Notes: generated by a model not told the origin, from the letters alone. A stretch of DNA of 64,000 bases from Oncomelania hupensis (GCA_036898135.1 CM072516.1:26182062-26246061), one strand, 5' to 3'. Counted from the stretch's first letter, positions 11,229 to 22,668 are shown. Made by a program: numbers and translations.

Positions 11229-11395
11229 CATCAGTCCAGAGAAAGGGGGAAAATATTGGTTTGAACCTCCAAATAATGTTTTCTGAGGGGCTGAATATTG
11301 GGGGGGGGGCAAATGTATAGGTTTGCCCCCCCAATATTTTTCTGGAGGGGGCCAGTGCCCCCCTTGCCCCCCCGCTTCCGCCGCCTGTGAGAAAT

Positions 11396-11815
11396 TCATA
11401 AATTCATTAAGGAAAAAAACAAACAAAACAACGATCATTGTCTATGCTGGCGCGACTCCCACACTGTGGAACTCTTTCTCCCGCCTTGTCTTCGTTCCGC
11501 CCATGCAATGCAGTCTCCAAGAAAGAAAGCTTTAAGGTCCGTTTCTTCTTAAATGTTAGGCTTCTTCTTTCCTCTCTCCGTTCGTCTTAAATCTTCACAA
11601 ATTAGAACTTCTTTGAGGAAAAAAACAACCACGCACGATCCTTTTCTGTGCTCGCGCGGCTCCCACCCTGTGGAACTCTCTCCCCTGTCTTGTCCTCAGT
11701 CTTCAAGATAATCTTCTTTATGTCAAAGTACCTGCACTTTTTCATCTCCAGCAGTATAACAACTTCAATGTCATTTGTCTATTTTGTGTATTTGTCGCAT
11801 TGTTTCTCTCCTTGT
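11396..11815. other. Gene-free stretch
   Basis: It contains an approximate direct repeat: GAAAAAAACAAACAAAACAA with GGCGCGACTCCCAC at 11412-11460, and a similar AAAAAACAACCACGCACGAT with CGCGCGGCTCCCAC at 11621-11665. The duplicated unit is about 210 bp and diverged. Confidence 0.55.
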
Positions 11816-11819
11816 TATC

Positions 11820-11925
11820 GTGTGTGTGTGTGTGTGTGTGCGTTTGTGTTTGTGTCTGTGGATGTGTGTGTGTGTGCGTGTGTGTGTGTGTGTGTGCGGA
11901 TGTGTGTGTGTGTTTGTGTATCCGG
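11820..11925. repeat. (TG)n microsatellite
   Basis: TG dinucleotide tract with CG and TT interruptions. Confidence 0.95.
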
Positions 11926-11999
11926 GTCCTTTGTGAAAGGATGTGTGCGAATGCGTGAGCATACATTGTAAGACATGCAGACTTCCAGTTTGATTTATA

Positions 12000-12000
12000 A

Positions 12001-12080
<80 letters not shown>

Positions 12081-12113
12081 CATTATCATCATCATCATCA
12101 TCATCATCATCAA
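12000..12113. repeat. (ATT)n/(ATC)n microsatellite
   Basis: About 26 ATT units pass into ATC units. Confidence 0.96.
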
Positions 12114-13590
12114 CATTGTCACATTGGGCTAGTTTAGACCTGCAGTAAGGATTCTCGCCTTAAAACATTCATCCTGCTTTGGCTTTTGTATCTTAAATTC
12201 GATGCCTAGCAGACGACACAAGTAAGGATTGTTCTAAGCGTAGGTAGGGAAAACTCTTCGCTAAGGTAGGCCGAGTCATAATCCAGCTGACCTATACCCA
12301 GAACGAGGGCGCTAAGGTATCACGGGATTTCGCGGGCTTTAGCTTGACCACACCGTTAACATCATTCTTTGTCTAAACCCGCAACCGAGAGGACGCACAC
12401 GCTGAAAGCTCTCTCAGAAGACTACGCAGGTGACGGGTGAAATTCATTCATCGCAGTATAGCCGTAGCCTGACATTGTCAAAAAGGTAAATGATCAATCT
12501 TGTGTTTCACCGCGATTTATTGATATTATTATTGGTTTATGTTTGTGAAGTCTTGCCATGTTTTATAATTGAGAATGTTAGTAAAACTTTGCTTGACCAC
12601 GTGGCTAACAAACGCGACCGGTTTCGACACCATGAGGTAGCCCCTACGGACCTACTGTTGTTTCTCACATTGATATTCTTGCAGACTGGTGGCTGTACCG
12701 GAGAAGGTGTATATTATTAATTACGTCTCCCTGTATTTGTTTTAGCCATCATGTATATGTATAGGAATTATGTTGGAGATTACCGTGGACCATGGACGTA
12801 GACGATTGTTTGTCTTTTATCTGTATAAGTGGATACGATCTCAACTGAGGGCTGTTTCTGCCAAAAGTGAGGCGCTCTTCACACCCTTTGTAATCAAAGC
12901 GTTGCAGAAATTCGTCTTATGTTTTGCAGATGAGCAGGCTTGGTCCGAGGTAGGAGATAGACCACTGAGAGTCAACCCTGACATTCGGCCTGCACTTGAG
13001 CATCGATAGCTCATTAGTCAACAAACGAGACCAGGCGACAACAGCATCGCACCTCAACGATCAAGCTAAGTGACACAAAAGAAGTGCACAAACACTGATC
13101 TATAAGGACTGTGCGATAGTCCACTCTTCCTGAGAAAACGAACAATAGGCAAAGCCAGAACAAAGCCCAGTGATGAGACAGAAGCAAGTATCGAGAACAG
13201 TAGCAGAATAGACCAATCAAAGAGCGAACTACTCAAAGTGAATCTTGGACTGTTAAGTTAATCCTAGCTGTATTACGTTTTGGACAATTAAGTTAATATA
13301 GTGATTACAGAATTATATATAGAGTAGAGGAAATAAATGTTTGATATTTACTGTTAACAAGTGGCTGGACTACCTATATTTCATAGCCGTGCGAGAGCTA
13401 GTGTGTCAGTGAAGCCATTACACTTTTCTCCCTATCTCTGTAACCATATCCGCACACAGACCGGGCCAAAGATATAAATGTATTAAGATTAGTCATAGGG
13501 TGATTTAACTAGCCGATCCCCGCAGACAAAAGACGAGTGTGTAATAGCATTCCATTGTGCAGAGCCCAGCAACAATAGACCCACCGTCAC
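12114..13590. other. 1.5 kb of unrecognised sequence
   Basis: Two plus-strand frames (about 12490-12717 and 12770-13009) are open, but I recognise no domain and they have no visible splice context. An AATAAA hexamer occurs at about 13332. Nothing supports a real gene call. It could be a decayed element or unique sequence. Confidence 0.4.
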
Positions 13591-13591
13591 A

Positions 13592-13614
13592 ATCATCATT
13601 ATTATTATTATTAT

Positions 13615-13675
<61 letters not shown>

Positions 13676-13677
13676 TA
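13592..13677. repeat. (ATT)n/(AGT)n microsatellite
   Basis: ATT units switch to about 20 TAG units. Confidence 0.95.
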
Positions 13678-13931
13678 GTAATGGTGTAGGCGCCTAGATG
13701 CTTTCGCAGGACCACGAGCAGTCAGTGAATGAGAGAGATTTAGTTCAGAGGTGCGTCCTACTAAAAGTCCCCTTTAAATTTCTTTTCTGTGCTTAGAAAA
13801 ATTGATCCACTCCAAGCACATCAAAGAGTGCAAGCATTGTAAGGAATCAGAAAAGAAAATAATTGCCTTTACCGCCAAGGGCGAGAGAAAAGAAAGATAC
13901 GAGTTGTTCTTTGATTTTAAACTGTTTGACT

Positions 13932-14000
13932 TGCGTGTGTGTGTTGTATGTGTGTGCATGTGTGCGTGTGTGAGTGTGTGTGTTGTATGTGTGTGTTTCC
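13932..14000. repeat. (TG)n-rich tract
   Basis: Imperfect TG repeats with TGTTGTATGTGTG recurring twice. Confidence 0.85.
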
Positions 14001-14725
14001 AAAGAATACTACGTCCAAATCAAGATAAGAAGAATGTCCATGGCAGGATTGCTATGATATAGAACGTTCCACCTTACGTGTGTGTTTGCACGCGCGGGCG
14101 CGAGCGAGTGTACCTATGTGTATATGGGGTGGGTGGGAGAGAGGGATAGAGCGATAGTGTGCATGCGCGCAACAAGCAATCATACATTTTTTTTAAAAGT
14201 CAGATTTGAGATGTAAACATCAAATTGCGTGCTAGCGAGCAGTTAAGTTTTGTCACGAGAACAAAAACAACACATTGTGTATGTGTGTTTGTAGGGGGAG
14301 GGGGGAGGCCTCGCAGGGGCGTGCGTGTGTATGTCTGTAAACATCTATGTGGATATGTGTGTGTTTTCTGTCTATACTCTTGCAGTCGGACTATTCCGTT
14401 TGTGTATTCTATCTTTCTGTAAGCGATGTGGTTACAGGCTGCTGACTGGAAGAATCATCAATTCTAAATCGAAATCGTCTGAGCTGGCCGTTCAAAAAAA
14501 CTAGTGGATACTCATTTCCCATCATAATTCCTTGTTAGCACGCTAAAATAGCTTCGGAACGCTAAAAAACGAAATTTTTTTTTTTGCTTCACCTTTGAGC
14601 TCAATATAATTATGTAGATTTGTAGCCGAGAGCTACATTATTCTATTATCTTAGAATTTTGTGACATGGTGACATTTATCAAGGTGCTTTGTCCCTCTGT
14701 CGCATGCGTGAAAAGTGAAAAGCAA
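14001..14725. other. Gene-free, TG-rich to AT-rich stretch
   Basis: Scattered TG and GCGC runs lie at 14080-14370, then AT-rich sequence. No repeat family or coding potential is recognised. Confidence 0.45.
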
Positions 14726-14727
14726 TA

Positions 14728-14816
<89 letters not shown>

Positions 14817-14834
14817 ATAATAATAATAATAATG
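14728..14834. repeat. (CTA)n/(AAT)n microsatellite
   Basis: About 29 CTA units are followed by six AAT units. This gives poly-Thr and poly-Leu frames that are not genes. Confidence 0.96.
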
Positions 14835-14928
14835 GATGCTATAGGATATACGAGCCTTTCCCCAAATAAATCAGGCTCAAAGCGCGGCGATCTGTACCAA
14901 CATGCACGCTCACCTGTCTCATCCACCA

Positions 14929-14971
<43 letters not shown>

Positions 14972-14972
14972 A
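14929..14972. repeat. (CA)n microsatellite
   Basis: CA tract between unrecognised AT-rich flanks. Confidence 0.93.
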
Positions 14973-15065
14973 CAAATACACATCCATCACTCAAATAGGT
15001 GGTGTAAAAGCAGGGAAATCGCTATTTAAAGACGAAAAAAATCGAATTTTTATTTTTGAAATTTT

Positions 15066-15250
15066 ATATTGACTGCGTCCTGTACCATTATTGAAGGTAG
15101 GGAGGAAACCGGAGTGCCCGGAGAAAACCCTCGGTGACCTCAATAGCCTCGTACCTCAGTCACACACGTTCGCCCCTTGCGGGATTCGAACCCGCGACCT
15201 TCGGCATTGGAAACCGGCGACTAATCCACTGCGCCACGAGGACACCCCAT
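15066..15250 (-). mobile_element. tRNA-derived SINE (family S1), minus strand
   Basis: The minus strand begins GGGTGTCCTCGTGGCGCAGT, has a GTGGCGCAGTGGATTAG-type A box and a GGTTCGAATCC B box, and then TGAGGTCACCGAGGGTTTTC, CTCCGGGCACTCCGGTTTCC and CTTCAATAATGGTACAGG. The B box is intact but the tRNA cloverleaf continues directly into the SINE body. It sits against the tail of the minus-strand LINE at 15255. Confidence 0.88.
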
Positions 15251-15254
15251 ACAT

Positions 15255-18200
15255 CCTTCATATCCCATCCTATCCCATTACTTCTAAGGTCGTAGGGGTA
15301 CCACAGATGATCGTTTAACCAGCGTACTCCATCTTTCCCTGTCCTCAGCAACCCTGATTGTTTCGCTAAGTGTCAAACCAGTCCATTCTCGAATGTTGTC
15401 CTCCCACCTCTTTTTCGGCTTCCCTTTTCTTCTACCTCCTTGCAATGTGCCTTGCAGGATGGTCTTTGCAAGACTGATGATCTGGTTACGTGGCCATACC
15501 ATCGGAGTTTCAGTTTTTTCACCACTTTGAGCCGGTCATCGTGTTGTCCAATGGCTTGTTTGATGATCTGTCGGACTTCGTCGTTGGTGACGTGCTGGGT
15601 ATAGGAAATGCCCAGAAGTCTTCTGTAGCACCTCATCTCCATGCTTTGTATTCTTCGTTGTAGATCTGCTGTGAGGGTCCATGTTTCGCAAGCCTATAGG
15701 AAGATGAAGATAAAAAGGGAGCGCAGCAGTCTTACCTTGGAATGTAGGCTGATGGTCCTGTCTTTACAAATTTACTTCAACCTCGCCAGGGTAGCAGTTG
15801 TTTGTGCGATCCTGGAGAGAACTTCCTGTCGGGACCCATTGTCTGATACAATGGCTCCTAAATATTTGAAGCTATGCACTGTGATGAGGGATTGGCCTTG
15901 GACTTTGATGTCCGTGTTGATGCAATTGGTCTTATATATTGGTCATCATTGTGATGTTCTCTGCACTTATTTCCAATCCATAGGCTCTGGAGGTGGTGTC
16001 AAGCCTCTGTACCAGCTATTCAAGTTCCCGTTCCTCTTCAGCCAATCCATCAATGTCATCCGCAAAACGAAGGTTGGAGATTGCTTTTCCCCCTATGCTG
16101 ACTTTGCCTTTGTGATCTCCAAGGGCATCTGCCATTATGCGCTTTAAGAAGATGTTGAAGAGTGTTGGAGAGAGTAGGCTTCCCTAACGCACACCGATTG
16201 TTGTTCTGAACCAGTTTCCGATGGCGCTGTTGTGGAGGACTCCACCTGTTGTCTTGTCATACTGGCTTTTGAGGACTTCAATAATTTTAGGGCTGATGTT
16301 GTACACTCTCATGGTTGCCCACAGAGCTGCATGCCAGACTCGGTCAAACGCCTTTTTTAAGTCTACGAACACATGATATAAATGTTGTTGGTGCTGTAGA
16401 TATTTCTCGCAGATTATTCTGAGGTTGAAAATCTGTTCAGTGGTACTTCGCTCTATAATTTCACATTCCTGAAGGTCACCGTTTTTGGGAAGAGTTATGA
16501 CAAGCGACTAGGTCCATGGTGTAGGCCACTCCCCACTCTGCCAGATCTTGTTACAGATAATGGTGAGTGCGTCAATCATCGCTTCTCCTCCTGCTTGAAG
16601 CAGTTCCGCGGGTATGTAATCCACTCCCTCTGACTTCCCCTTCTTCAGCGATTGCAATGCTGTCTCAACTTCTTCTCGGAGAATTGGGAGGATTTCTTCT
16701 TCTTCTCTGTTCTCGGGACATGCTAGAACTGATGGGCCTCCATTTGGTGTATGGTTGTAATAGGCCAGAGCAGTACTTTTCCCATCTGTCCAAGACATTT
16801 TGTTCTTCTGTAAGGCGTAGGCCAGACTTGCTTTGGATCGTGGAGACCTGGGGCTGTTTAACACTTGTCAGCCGCTTCACATACTGGTAGACTGTTCTCT
16901 ATTTCCTGGCATTGATCTTCTACCTAGTTATCCTTTGCTGTACGCATGCCTTTTCGGATGTCATTGTTGATTTTTAGATAGGCATCAGCTTTCTGTGAGG
17001 TGTTCTTCTTCTGTTTCATCTCTCTTCGTTTCTCACACAGGTCCACTAGCTCAGGTGTGATCCGAAAGCTTCTTCTTTGGCCGGTGCTTTCCAAGGATCT
17101 CAGTGGCGGCATCTGTCACAGCTGAGTTGAAGGTGGTGGTCATGGTGTTGACATCTATTTTACCAGCTCCCAAAATGAGCAGTGGTGCAAATGTCCCTCC
17201 AATTGTGGCCTGAAATATTTCTGCCACCTCCGGGTCTTGCCATTTGTCCAGGTCGAACTTCAGTCTAGTGCACTTTGCTGTGTTTACTCTCTTCAAGTGA
17301 AAGATATCATCACGAGATCGTGGTCACTTCCGATGTCTGCTCCTGGAAAAGTGCGTGTCCTGCCAATGTTGATGCTTGATCTGAAGCGTTTCTTGACTAT
17401 GATGTAGTCGATCTGATTGTGATGCTCCCCGCCGGGACTGTGCTATGTCCATCGTCTGGATTTTTTGTGGAGACCAAGCGTGTTTGACAGTATCAAATTG
17501 TTGTATCTGGCAAACTCCAAGAGTCTCAGATCCCTATAATTTGTCTCGATGTTGCAGTGGGGTCCACATGTGTCTCCCCATTTGTGGTGCGCATCTTGGC
17601 CAACCATGGCATTCCAGTCGACTTGCACTATGACTATGTCCTTCCTCGGCACTTGGTCAAGGATAGCCTGTAGATTTTCATAGAAATCCTCCACTTCGCT
17701 GTCGTCATCGTCTGATGTTGGGGCATAAGGCTGGATGATGGTGATGTTGGAAAGGGATGCTCTCAGACGGATGGTAATGAGTCTACTGGAGACTGGGCGG
17801 CAACCCATGACAGTGGCTAGAATATCCTTGTGGACCAAGAATCCAACGCTGTGTTCGTGCATCTCATCTCTACCGCTGAAATAAAGCTTGTGGCCTTTGT
17901 CGGTCGCTGTTTTACCTATGCCTTTCCAGCGCAGTTCGCTGATCCATAAAACGTTCCATCGACAGTGGTCCAGCTCGTGGGCCAGTTCTTCTAATTTTCC
18001 TTCCGCATTTAGGATCCTGACATTCCAGGTTCCTATGACGATGTTGTTTCTGGTGTGGATCTTGCTAAGCTGTCCATCAGTAGCACATTTATCACCTTTG
18101 TCCTGGTAGCCAACGGAAAGCGCGATCCTTGGTGATCCGGGCGACGACCGATCCGGTATGGAGTAAATGGTTTTATTTATCATGCAGTGTGTCTTGGGCA

Positions 18201-18466
18201 AGAAAGACCTGGCAGGGCCCAATCTTTTCTAGGCTGTTGGCCACAGTTGATATCCACGAATACAGTGTGGCTCGCCTTGACCCTGAACACGTGGTCGTTG
18301 CATCTGTAGTAAAATGAGGTTCCTCCATCCTGGCCGGTGACTTCTGTGTAGAAGACGTTCGCCCAGTAATGCCGTGCTGATATCGCCCCTGCTAGACGCC
18401 TCTTACGACACGCCGGGAAACGTTGGGTCTATTCTATTCAGCGCCCGAACCCACAGGGCACGCAAT
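15255..18466 (-). mobile_element. RTE LINE, near full-length but degenerate (minus)
   Basis: This copy keeps a 5' leader (18222-18466) that is absent from the near-intact copy at 34 kb. A natural ATG at about 18181 opens MINKTIYSIPDRSSPGSP, followed by the endonuclease (GTWNVR, SELRW, the DWN motif). A stop falls at 17443 before the SDH motif. Later pieces are in different frames: 17051-17296 (linker), 16508-16864 (linker/RT), 16184-16372 (RT motif A, DLKKAFDRVWH) and 15255-15642 (C-terminal tail). The 3' end has a short TATCC-type tail at 15258-15274. Many frameshifts and stops make it non-functional. Confidence 0.92.
17443..18183 (-). pseudogene. RTE endonuclease domain (broken polyprotein)
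   Basis: An open frame of about 246 codons carries the APE-type endonuclease N-terminal part. GTWNVR supplies the metal-binding Asn region, SELRWKG follows, and VDWNAMVG is in the position of GDWNAKVG, with the usual Gly replaced by Val. It ends at a stop in RRWT, ahead of the catalytic SDH motif. The rest of the protein is in other frames. In the intact family member this enzyme nicks target DNA to prime reverse transcription. Confidence 0.85.
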
Positions 18467-18597
18467 ATATATATGCTCCGGTAGTTGAATTCAAAAAAAT
18501 ATTTTAACGTTTGTTCACATATAATATGTCGATATTCTTTTTTCTTTATATAATAGGACAGTCGTAATTAGAAACTATGTTTAACAAATATTGTGTG
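18467..18597. other. Spacer between divergent LINE 5' ends
   Basis: About 130 bp of AT-rich sequence with an ATATATAT run at 18467-18475 separate the 5' ends of two oppositely oriented RTE copies. Both copies start at the same family sequence (GGGTTCGGGCGCTGAATAGA and its variant). Confidence 0.8.
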
Positions 18598-21200
18598 GAT
18601 TCGGGCACTGAATAGAATAGACCCAACGTTTCCTGGCATGTCGTAAGAGGCGACTAACAGGGGTGATGTCAGCACGGTATCACTGGGCGATAGTCTTCTA
18701 CACAGAAGTCACCGGCCAAGATGGAGGAACCTGACGTTACTATAAGTTCAACGACCACGTGCTCGGGCCAAGGCGAGCCACATCGTACTCATGGATTTCG
18801 GCTGTGGCCAACAGCCTGGAGAGGATAGGACCCCGCCATGTCTTTCTTGACCAAAAAAACCACTCACTCCATATTGGATCGGTCGTCGCCCGGGGCACCA
18901 AACACCGCGCCTTCAGTTGGCCACCAGGACGCCGGTGATAAGTGTGCTACTGATGGACAACTTAACACGATCCGCACGAGAGACAACATCGTCACTGGAC
19001 CCTGGAATGTTAGGAGCATAACTGCAGAGGTAAAATTAGAAGAAATGGCCCACGAGCTGGACCACTATGGTTTGAACATTTTAGATATAAGCGAACTGCA
19101 TTGGAAAGGCCTACGTGAAACAACGACCGGCAAAGGCTAAAAGCTTTATTTCAGCGGTAGAGATGACAGGCACGAACACGGCGTTGGATTCATGGTCCAC
19201 AAAGACATTCTTGCCACTGTCATAGGTTGCCGCTCAGTCTTCAGTAGACTCATTACCATCCATTTGAGAGGCAGCCCCTTTCAACATTACTATCATCAAG
19301 GCCTATGCCCAAACATCATACTATAACGACAGCGAAGTGGAGGATTTCTATGAACATCTGCAGTCTATCATTGAACAAATGCCGAGGAAGGACATAGTCA
19401 TAGTGCAAGGCGACTGGAATGCCAAGACTGGCCTAGAGGCCAACCTCAACTGGGGAGATACATGTGGACTCCACTGCAACAACGAGACAAATAACAGGGA
19501 TCTAAGACTCTTGGAGTTTGCCAGATACAACAATCTGATACTGGCAAACACGCTTGGTCCCCACAAAAAAACAAGACGACGGACATGGCACAGTCCAAAT
19601 TGGGAGCATTGCCTTCCTGAAAATCAAAAGTGACAATCGCTGAAGAAGGGGAAGTCAGCGGGAGAGGACAATATACCCACAGAATTGCTTCAAGCAGGAG
19701 GAGAAGCGATGATTGACGCCCTCACCATTATATGTAACAAGATCTGGCAGACTAGGGAGTGGCCCACACCATGGACCCAGTCGCTTATCCTCACTTTTCC
19801 CAAAAATGGTAACATTCAGGGATGTGAAAATTATCGCACCATCAGCCTCATCAGCCATCCATGCAAGGTCCTCCTGAAAATAATACTCCACAAGTTGAAA
19901 CCCCAAGCTGAACAAATCATAGCTGAAGAACAAGCAGGATTCAAAGCAGGGCGAAATACCACTGAGCAGATTTTCAACCTCAGAATAATGTGCGAGAAAT
20001 ACCTACAGCACCAACAACATCTATATAATATGTGTTTGTAGACTTCAAGGAAGCGTTTGACTGAGTCTGGCATGCAGCTCTGTGGGCAACAATGAGAGTG
20101 TACAACCTCAGCCCTAATAATTTTGAAGTAATCAAAAGCTTGTATGATAAGGTTACAAGTGCAGACTTCTACAACAGCGCCATCGGGAACGGGGTCAGAA
20201 CCACATTCGGCGTGCGTAAAGGATGCCTATTCTCTCCAACACTCTTCAACATCTTCTAAAGCGCATCATGTCAAATGCCCTTGCAGATCACGAAGGCACA
20301 GTCAGCATAGCAGGTAAAATAATCCCCAACCTCGGTTTTGCGGATGGAATTCATGGATTGGTTGAAGAAGAACAAGAACTTCAACAGCTGGTACAAAGGA
20401 GTGACACCACCTCCAGAGCTTTTGAAATGGGAAACACGTGCAGAGAAGACCAAAATGATGACCAACAACACCAATTGCATCAACACGGACTTCAAAGTTC
20501 AAGGCCAGTCCCACAACACAGTGCATAGCTTCAAATATTTAGGAGCCGATGTATCAGACAATGGATCCCGACAGAAAGTCCTCTCCAGGATCGCACAAAC
20601 AACAGCTGCACTGACAAGGTTGAAGCCCATTTGGAAAGACAGGACTATCAGTTTACATTCCAAGGTAAGGCTGCTGCGCTCTCGTGTCATCTCCATCTTC
20701 CTATACGCTTGCGAAACATGGACCCTCACAGCAGATCTACAACGAAGAATACAAAGCATGGAGAGGAAGTGCTACAGAAGACTTCTGGGCATTTCCTATA
20801 CCCAGCACATCACCAACGACGAAGTCCGACAGACCATCACACAAGCCATTGGATAACACGATGACCTGCACACAGTGGTGAAGAAACGGGAACTCCGATG
20901 GTATGGCCACGTCACCAGATCATCAGGCCTTGCAATGACCATCCTGCAAGGAGGTAGAAGAAGAGGGAGACAGAAAACGAAGTGGGAGGACAACATTCGA
21001 GAATGGACTGGCTTGAAACTGAGCGAAGCCATGAGGGTTGCTGAGAACAGAGAAAGATGGAGTACGCTGTTTAAACTATCATCTGTGGTGCCCCAACGAC
21101 CTTCGAATTACGGGATAGATAGGATAGGATAGGATAGGATAGGATAGGATAGGATAGGATAGGATAGGATAGGATAGGATAGGATAGGATAGGATAGGCG
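18598..21200 (+). mobile_element. RTE LINE with internal deletion (plus)
   Basis: The 5' leader begins TTCGGGCACTGAATAGAATA. An ATG at 18838 starts MSFLTKKTTHSILDRSS, then the endonuclease in two frames (to 19140 and 19337-19633). At about 19600-19640 the sequence jumps from HSPNWEH to KKGKSAGEDNIPTELLQ, omitting roughly 0.8 kb of the endonuclease end and linker seen at 34 kb. RT pieces follow (19685-20041, 20223-20528), then the C-terminal tail (20338-21132). A stop replaces Arg after the motif A region (KEAFD, stop, VWH). It ends in a long GGATA tail. Confidence 0.9.
21117..21198. repeat. (GGATA)n tail expansion
   Basis: About 16 GGATA units form the LINE 3' tail, much longer than in the other copies, so it has probably expanded after insertion. 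Confidence 0.95.
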
Positions 21201-21334
21201 CTAGTAGGCCGTCCTACGGAAACCTTCAACTTATCAGGCTGATTTCTCCCGACAATGACAAATGTACATGTATGTCCTCGTTTAACCCTCCGGGTACAAG
21301 GTTACAAACACAAACACAAACACACACATTTTTG

Positions 21335-21591
21335 TAGAAACGACGTTGTGATTGCTGTCGTGAAACTACATACATTATTTTGACACACTTACCATTATTT
21401 TGACATTATTTTGACATTTTGCCATTTTATGAAGCTATCCCTAACCCAAACCCTAACCCTAACCCTTAACGTAACCCTAAGCCTAACACAGCCCTAACCC
21501 TAACGGAACACTACTTTGACGTCAAAATAACGGGGCCGTCAAAAGAAAGTACGTAGAGTTTCAAGTGTATGTCAGAGTAACGTCGTTTCTA
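21335..21591. mobile_element. MITE-like element T1 with telomere-type motifs
   Basis: The termini GAAACGACGTT (from 21337) and AACGTCGTTTC (to 21589) are perfect inverted repeats flanked by TA on both sides, as in Tc1/mariner-type insertions. A weaker match continues inward (GTGAAACTACATAC against the complement of GTACGTAGAGTTTCA). The interior has several CCCTAA units at 21430-21503. It is non-coding. Confidence 0.75.
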
Positions 21592-21637
21592 CCTAGCCAC
21601 ACCCACACACACACACACACACACACACAGCCGGGGG

Positions 21638-21850
21638 TACACAGTATTATCATGATTTTCCGAAACGCCACATACGTTGTCTTGACAATGGGTCATATTT
21701 CGTCCCCATTTTTAAGTACTTTGCAGTCTTCGAACCCTAACCCTAACCCAACCCTAACCCTAACGGATCATTGTTCTGACGTCAAAACAAGTAGGCATGT
21801 CAAGACAAGTTATGTAGATGTTCACTGATTTGTCCAGATAACACTGTGTA
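21638..21850. mobile_element. MITE-like element T2 with telomere-type motifs
   Basis: Inverted termini CACAGTATTATC (21640) and GATAACACTGTG (to 21848) are flanked by TA. A second inverted pair, ACATACGTTGTCTTGACA (21670-21687) and TGTCAAGACAAGTTATGT (21798-21815), matches at 16 of 18 positions. The core CCCTAACCCTAACGGA followed by TGACGTCAAAA is shared with T1, so the two are diverged relatives. Confidence 0.75.
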
Positions 21851-21904
21851 AGTGTGCCCACACACACACGCACACACTCACCCACACACACAAACCATTG
21901 TACA

Positions 21905-21953
21905 ACAGGACAGGATAGGATAAGATATGATAGGATAGGATAGGACAGGATTT
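21905..21953. repeat. Second (GGATA)n tract
   Basis: Imperfect GGATA units (GGACA, AGATA variants) lie about 700 bp beyond the LINE tail, with no LINE coding sequence attached. They may be the distal end of the same tail, separated by later insertions, or a remnant of another LINE. Confidence 0.7.
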
Positions 21954-22550
21954 TATGAAAGCTTGGTGTTCAATGCTCTGTTCGGGTAGTCACTTCATGT
22001 CAGGCCTTGTGTGAACTGTGATAGAACAGATGCTTGAAATGTCCATAGGACTACTGTATTTATGAACTATGATGCTGAACATTGTGTAATGTACTGCTCA
22101 TATCTAGTTTATTGCAACTTCGTGTGCTGTTTTTTTTTTGTCAAGCACCTAGGGCATGCTATTTAGTGAAGCAGCGCAAGTCGACACTTCGCTAATACGG
22201 CTGCACTTTGCCGTTTAAGTGTTCAGTACTAGTGGGGCATGGCCGCATTAATTTCAGATTAAGATATAAAACCTCCAAAATGGGTTAATAATCAAACTGT
22301 GTGTGGCGATATTCAGCATTTGCACATCACTGATTTCTCGAGGTAATTTTTATGGGCGTTTGTTGGCCTGGACTTTCTATAAAGCAATTACTGTTTGTTT
22401 ATTTAACCTTTCTCCCGAGTAACTCGAGATTTATGGAGATATGCCTGTGTCTGACGTCAAGATCCTCTTCCTTGAAAAAAGTTAATGATGTGTTTTAATT
22501 AGGCTTAGGCCTATACGACCTGATTTATGCAATTAAAAAAATAAAAAATA
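21954..22550. other. Gene-free stretch
   Basis: No recognised repeat or coding sequence. Confidence 0.5.
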
Positions 22551-22551
22551 A

Positions 22552-22575
22552 AATAATAATAATAATAATAATAAT

Positions 22576-22644
<69 letters not shown>

Positions 22645-22668
22645 TATTATTATTATTATTATTATTAT
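22552..22668. repeat. (AAT)n followed by (ATT)n, self-complementary
   Basis: About 29 AAT units turn into eight ATT units, so the tract can fold on itself. It may be two opposed retroposon tails meeting. Confidence 0.92.

Larger units (their letters stand above)
8272..11387 (-). mobile_element. Composite hAT DNA transposon
   Basis: Matching terminal inverted repeats begin CAGGCGGCGGAAGC at 8272-8285 and end GCTTCCGCCGCCTG at 11374-11387. Flanking octamers TTAGAAAC (8263-8270) and TGAGAAAT (11388-11395) agree at 6 of 8 positions, a possible decayed 8-bp hAT target duplication (one base offset on the left). Two hAT transposase C-terminal regions lie inside, both on the minus strand. G/C-rich subterminal blocks occur at 8401-8427 and 11303-11371. 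No frame is intact, so the element is dead. Confidence 0.75.

Noticed and set aside
12490..13009. Two plus-strand frames of 76 and 79 codons
   Set aside because: No recognisable domain, start context or splice structure; left as unrecognised sequence.
15170..15250. Possible minus-strand tRNA gene
   Set aside because: It has tRNA-like boxes but continues into the S1 SINE body, and similar heads with the same body occur at 2158 and 26681.
21425..21505. Chromosome-end telomere
   Set aside because: CCCTAA units are few, degenerate and enclosed by TIRs with sequence continuing on both sides.
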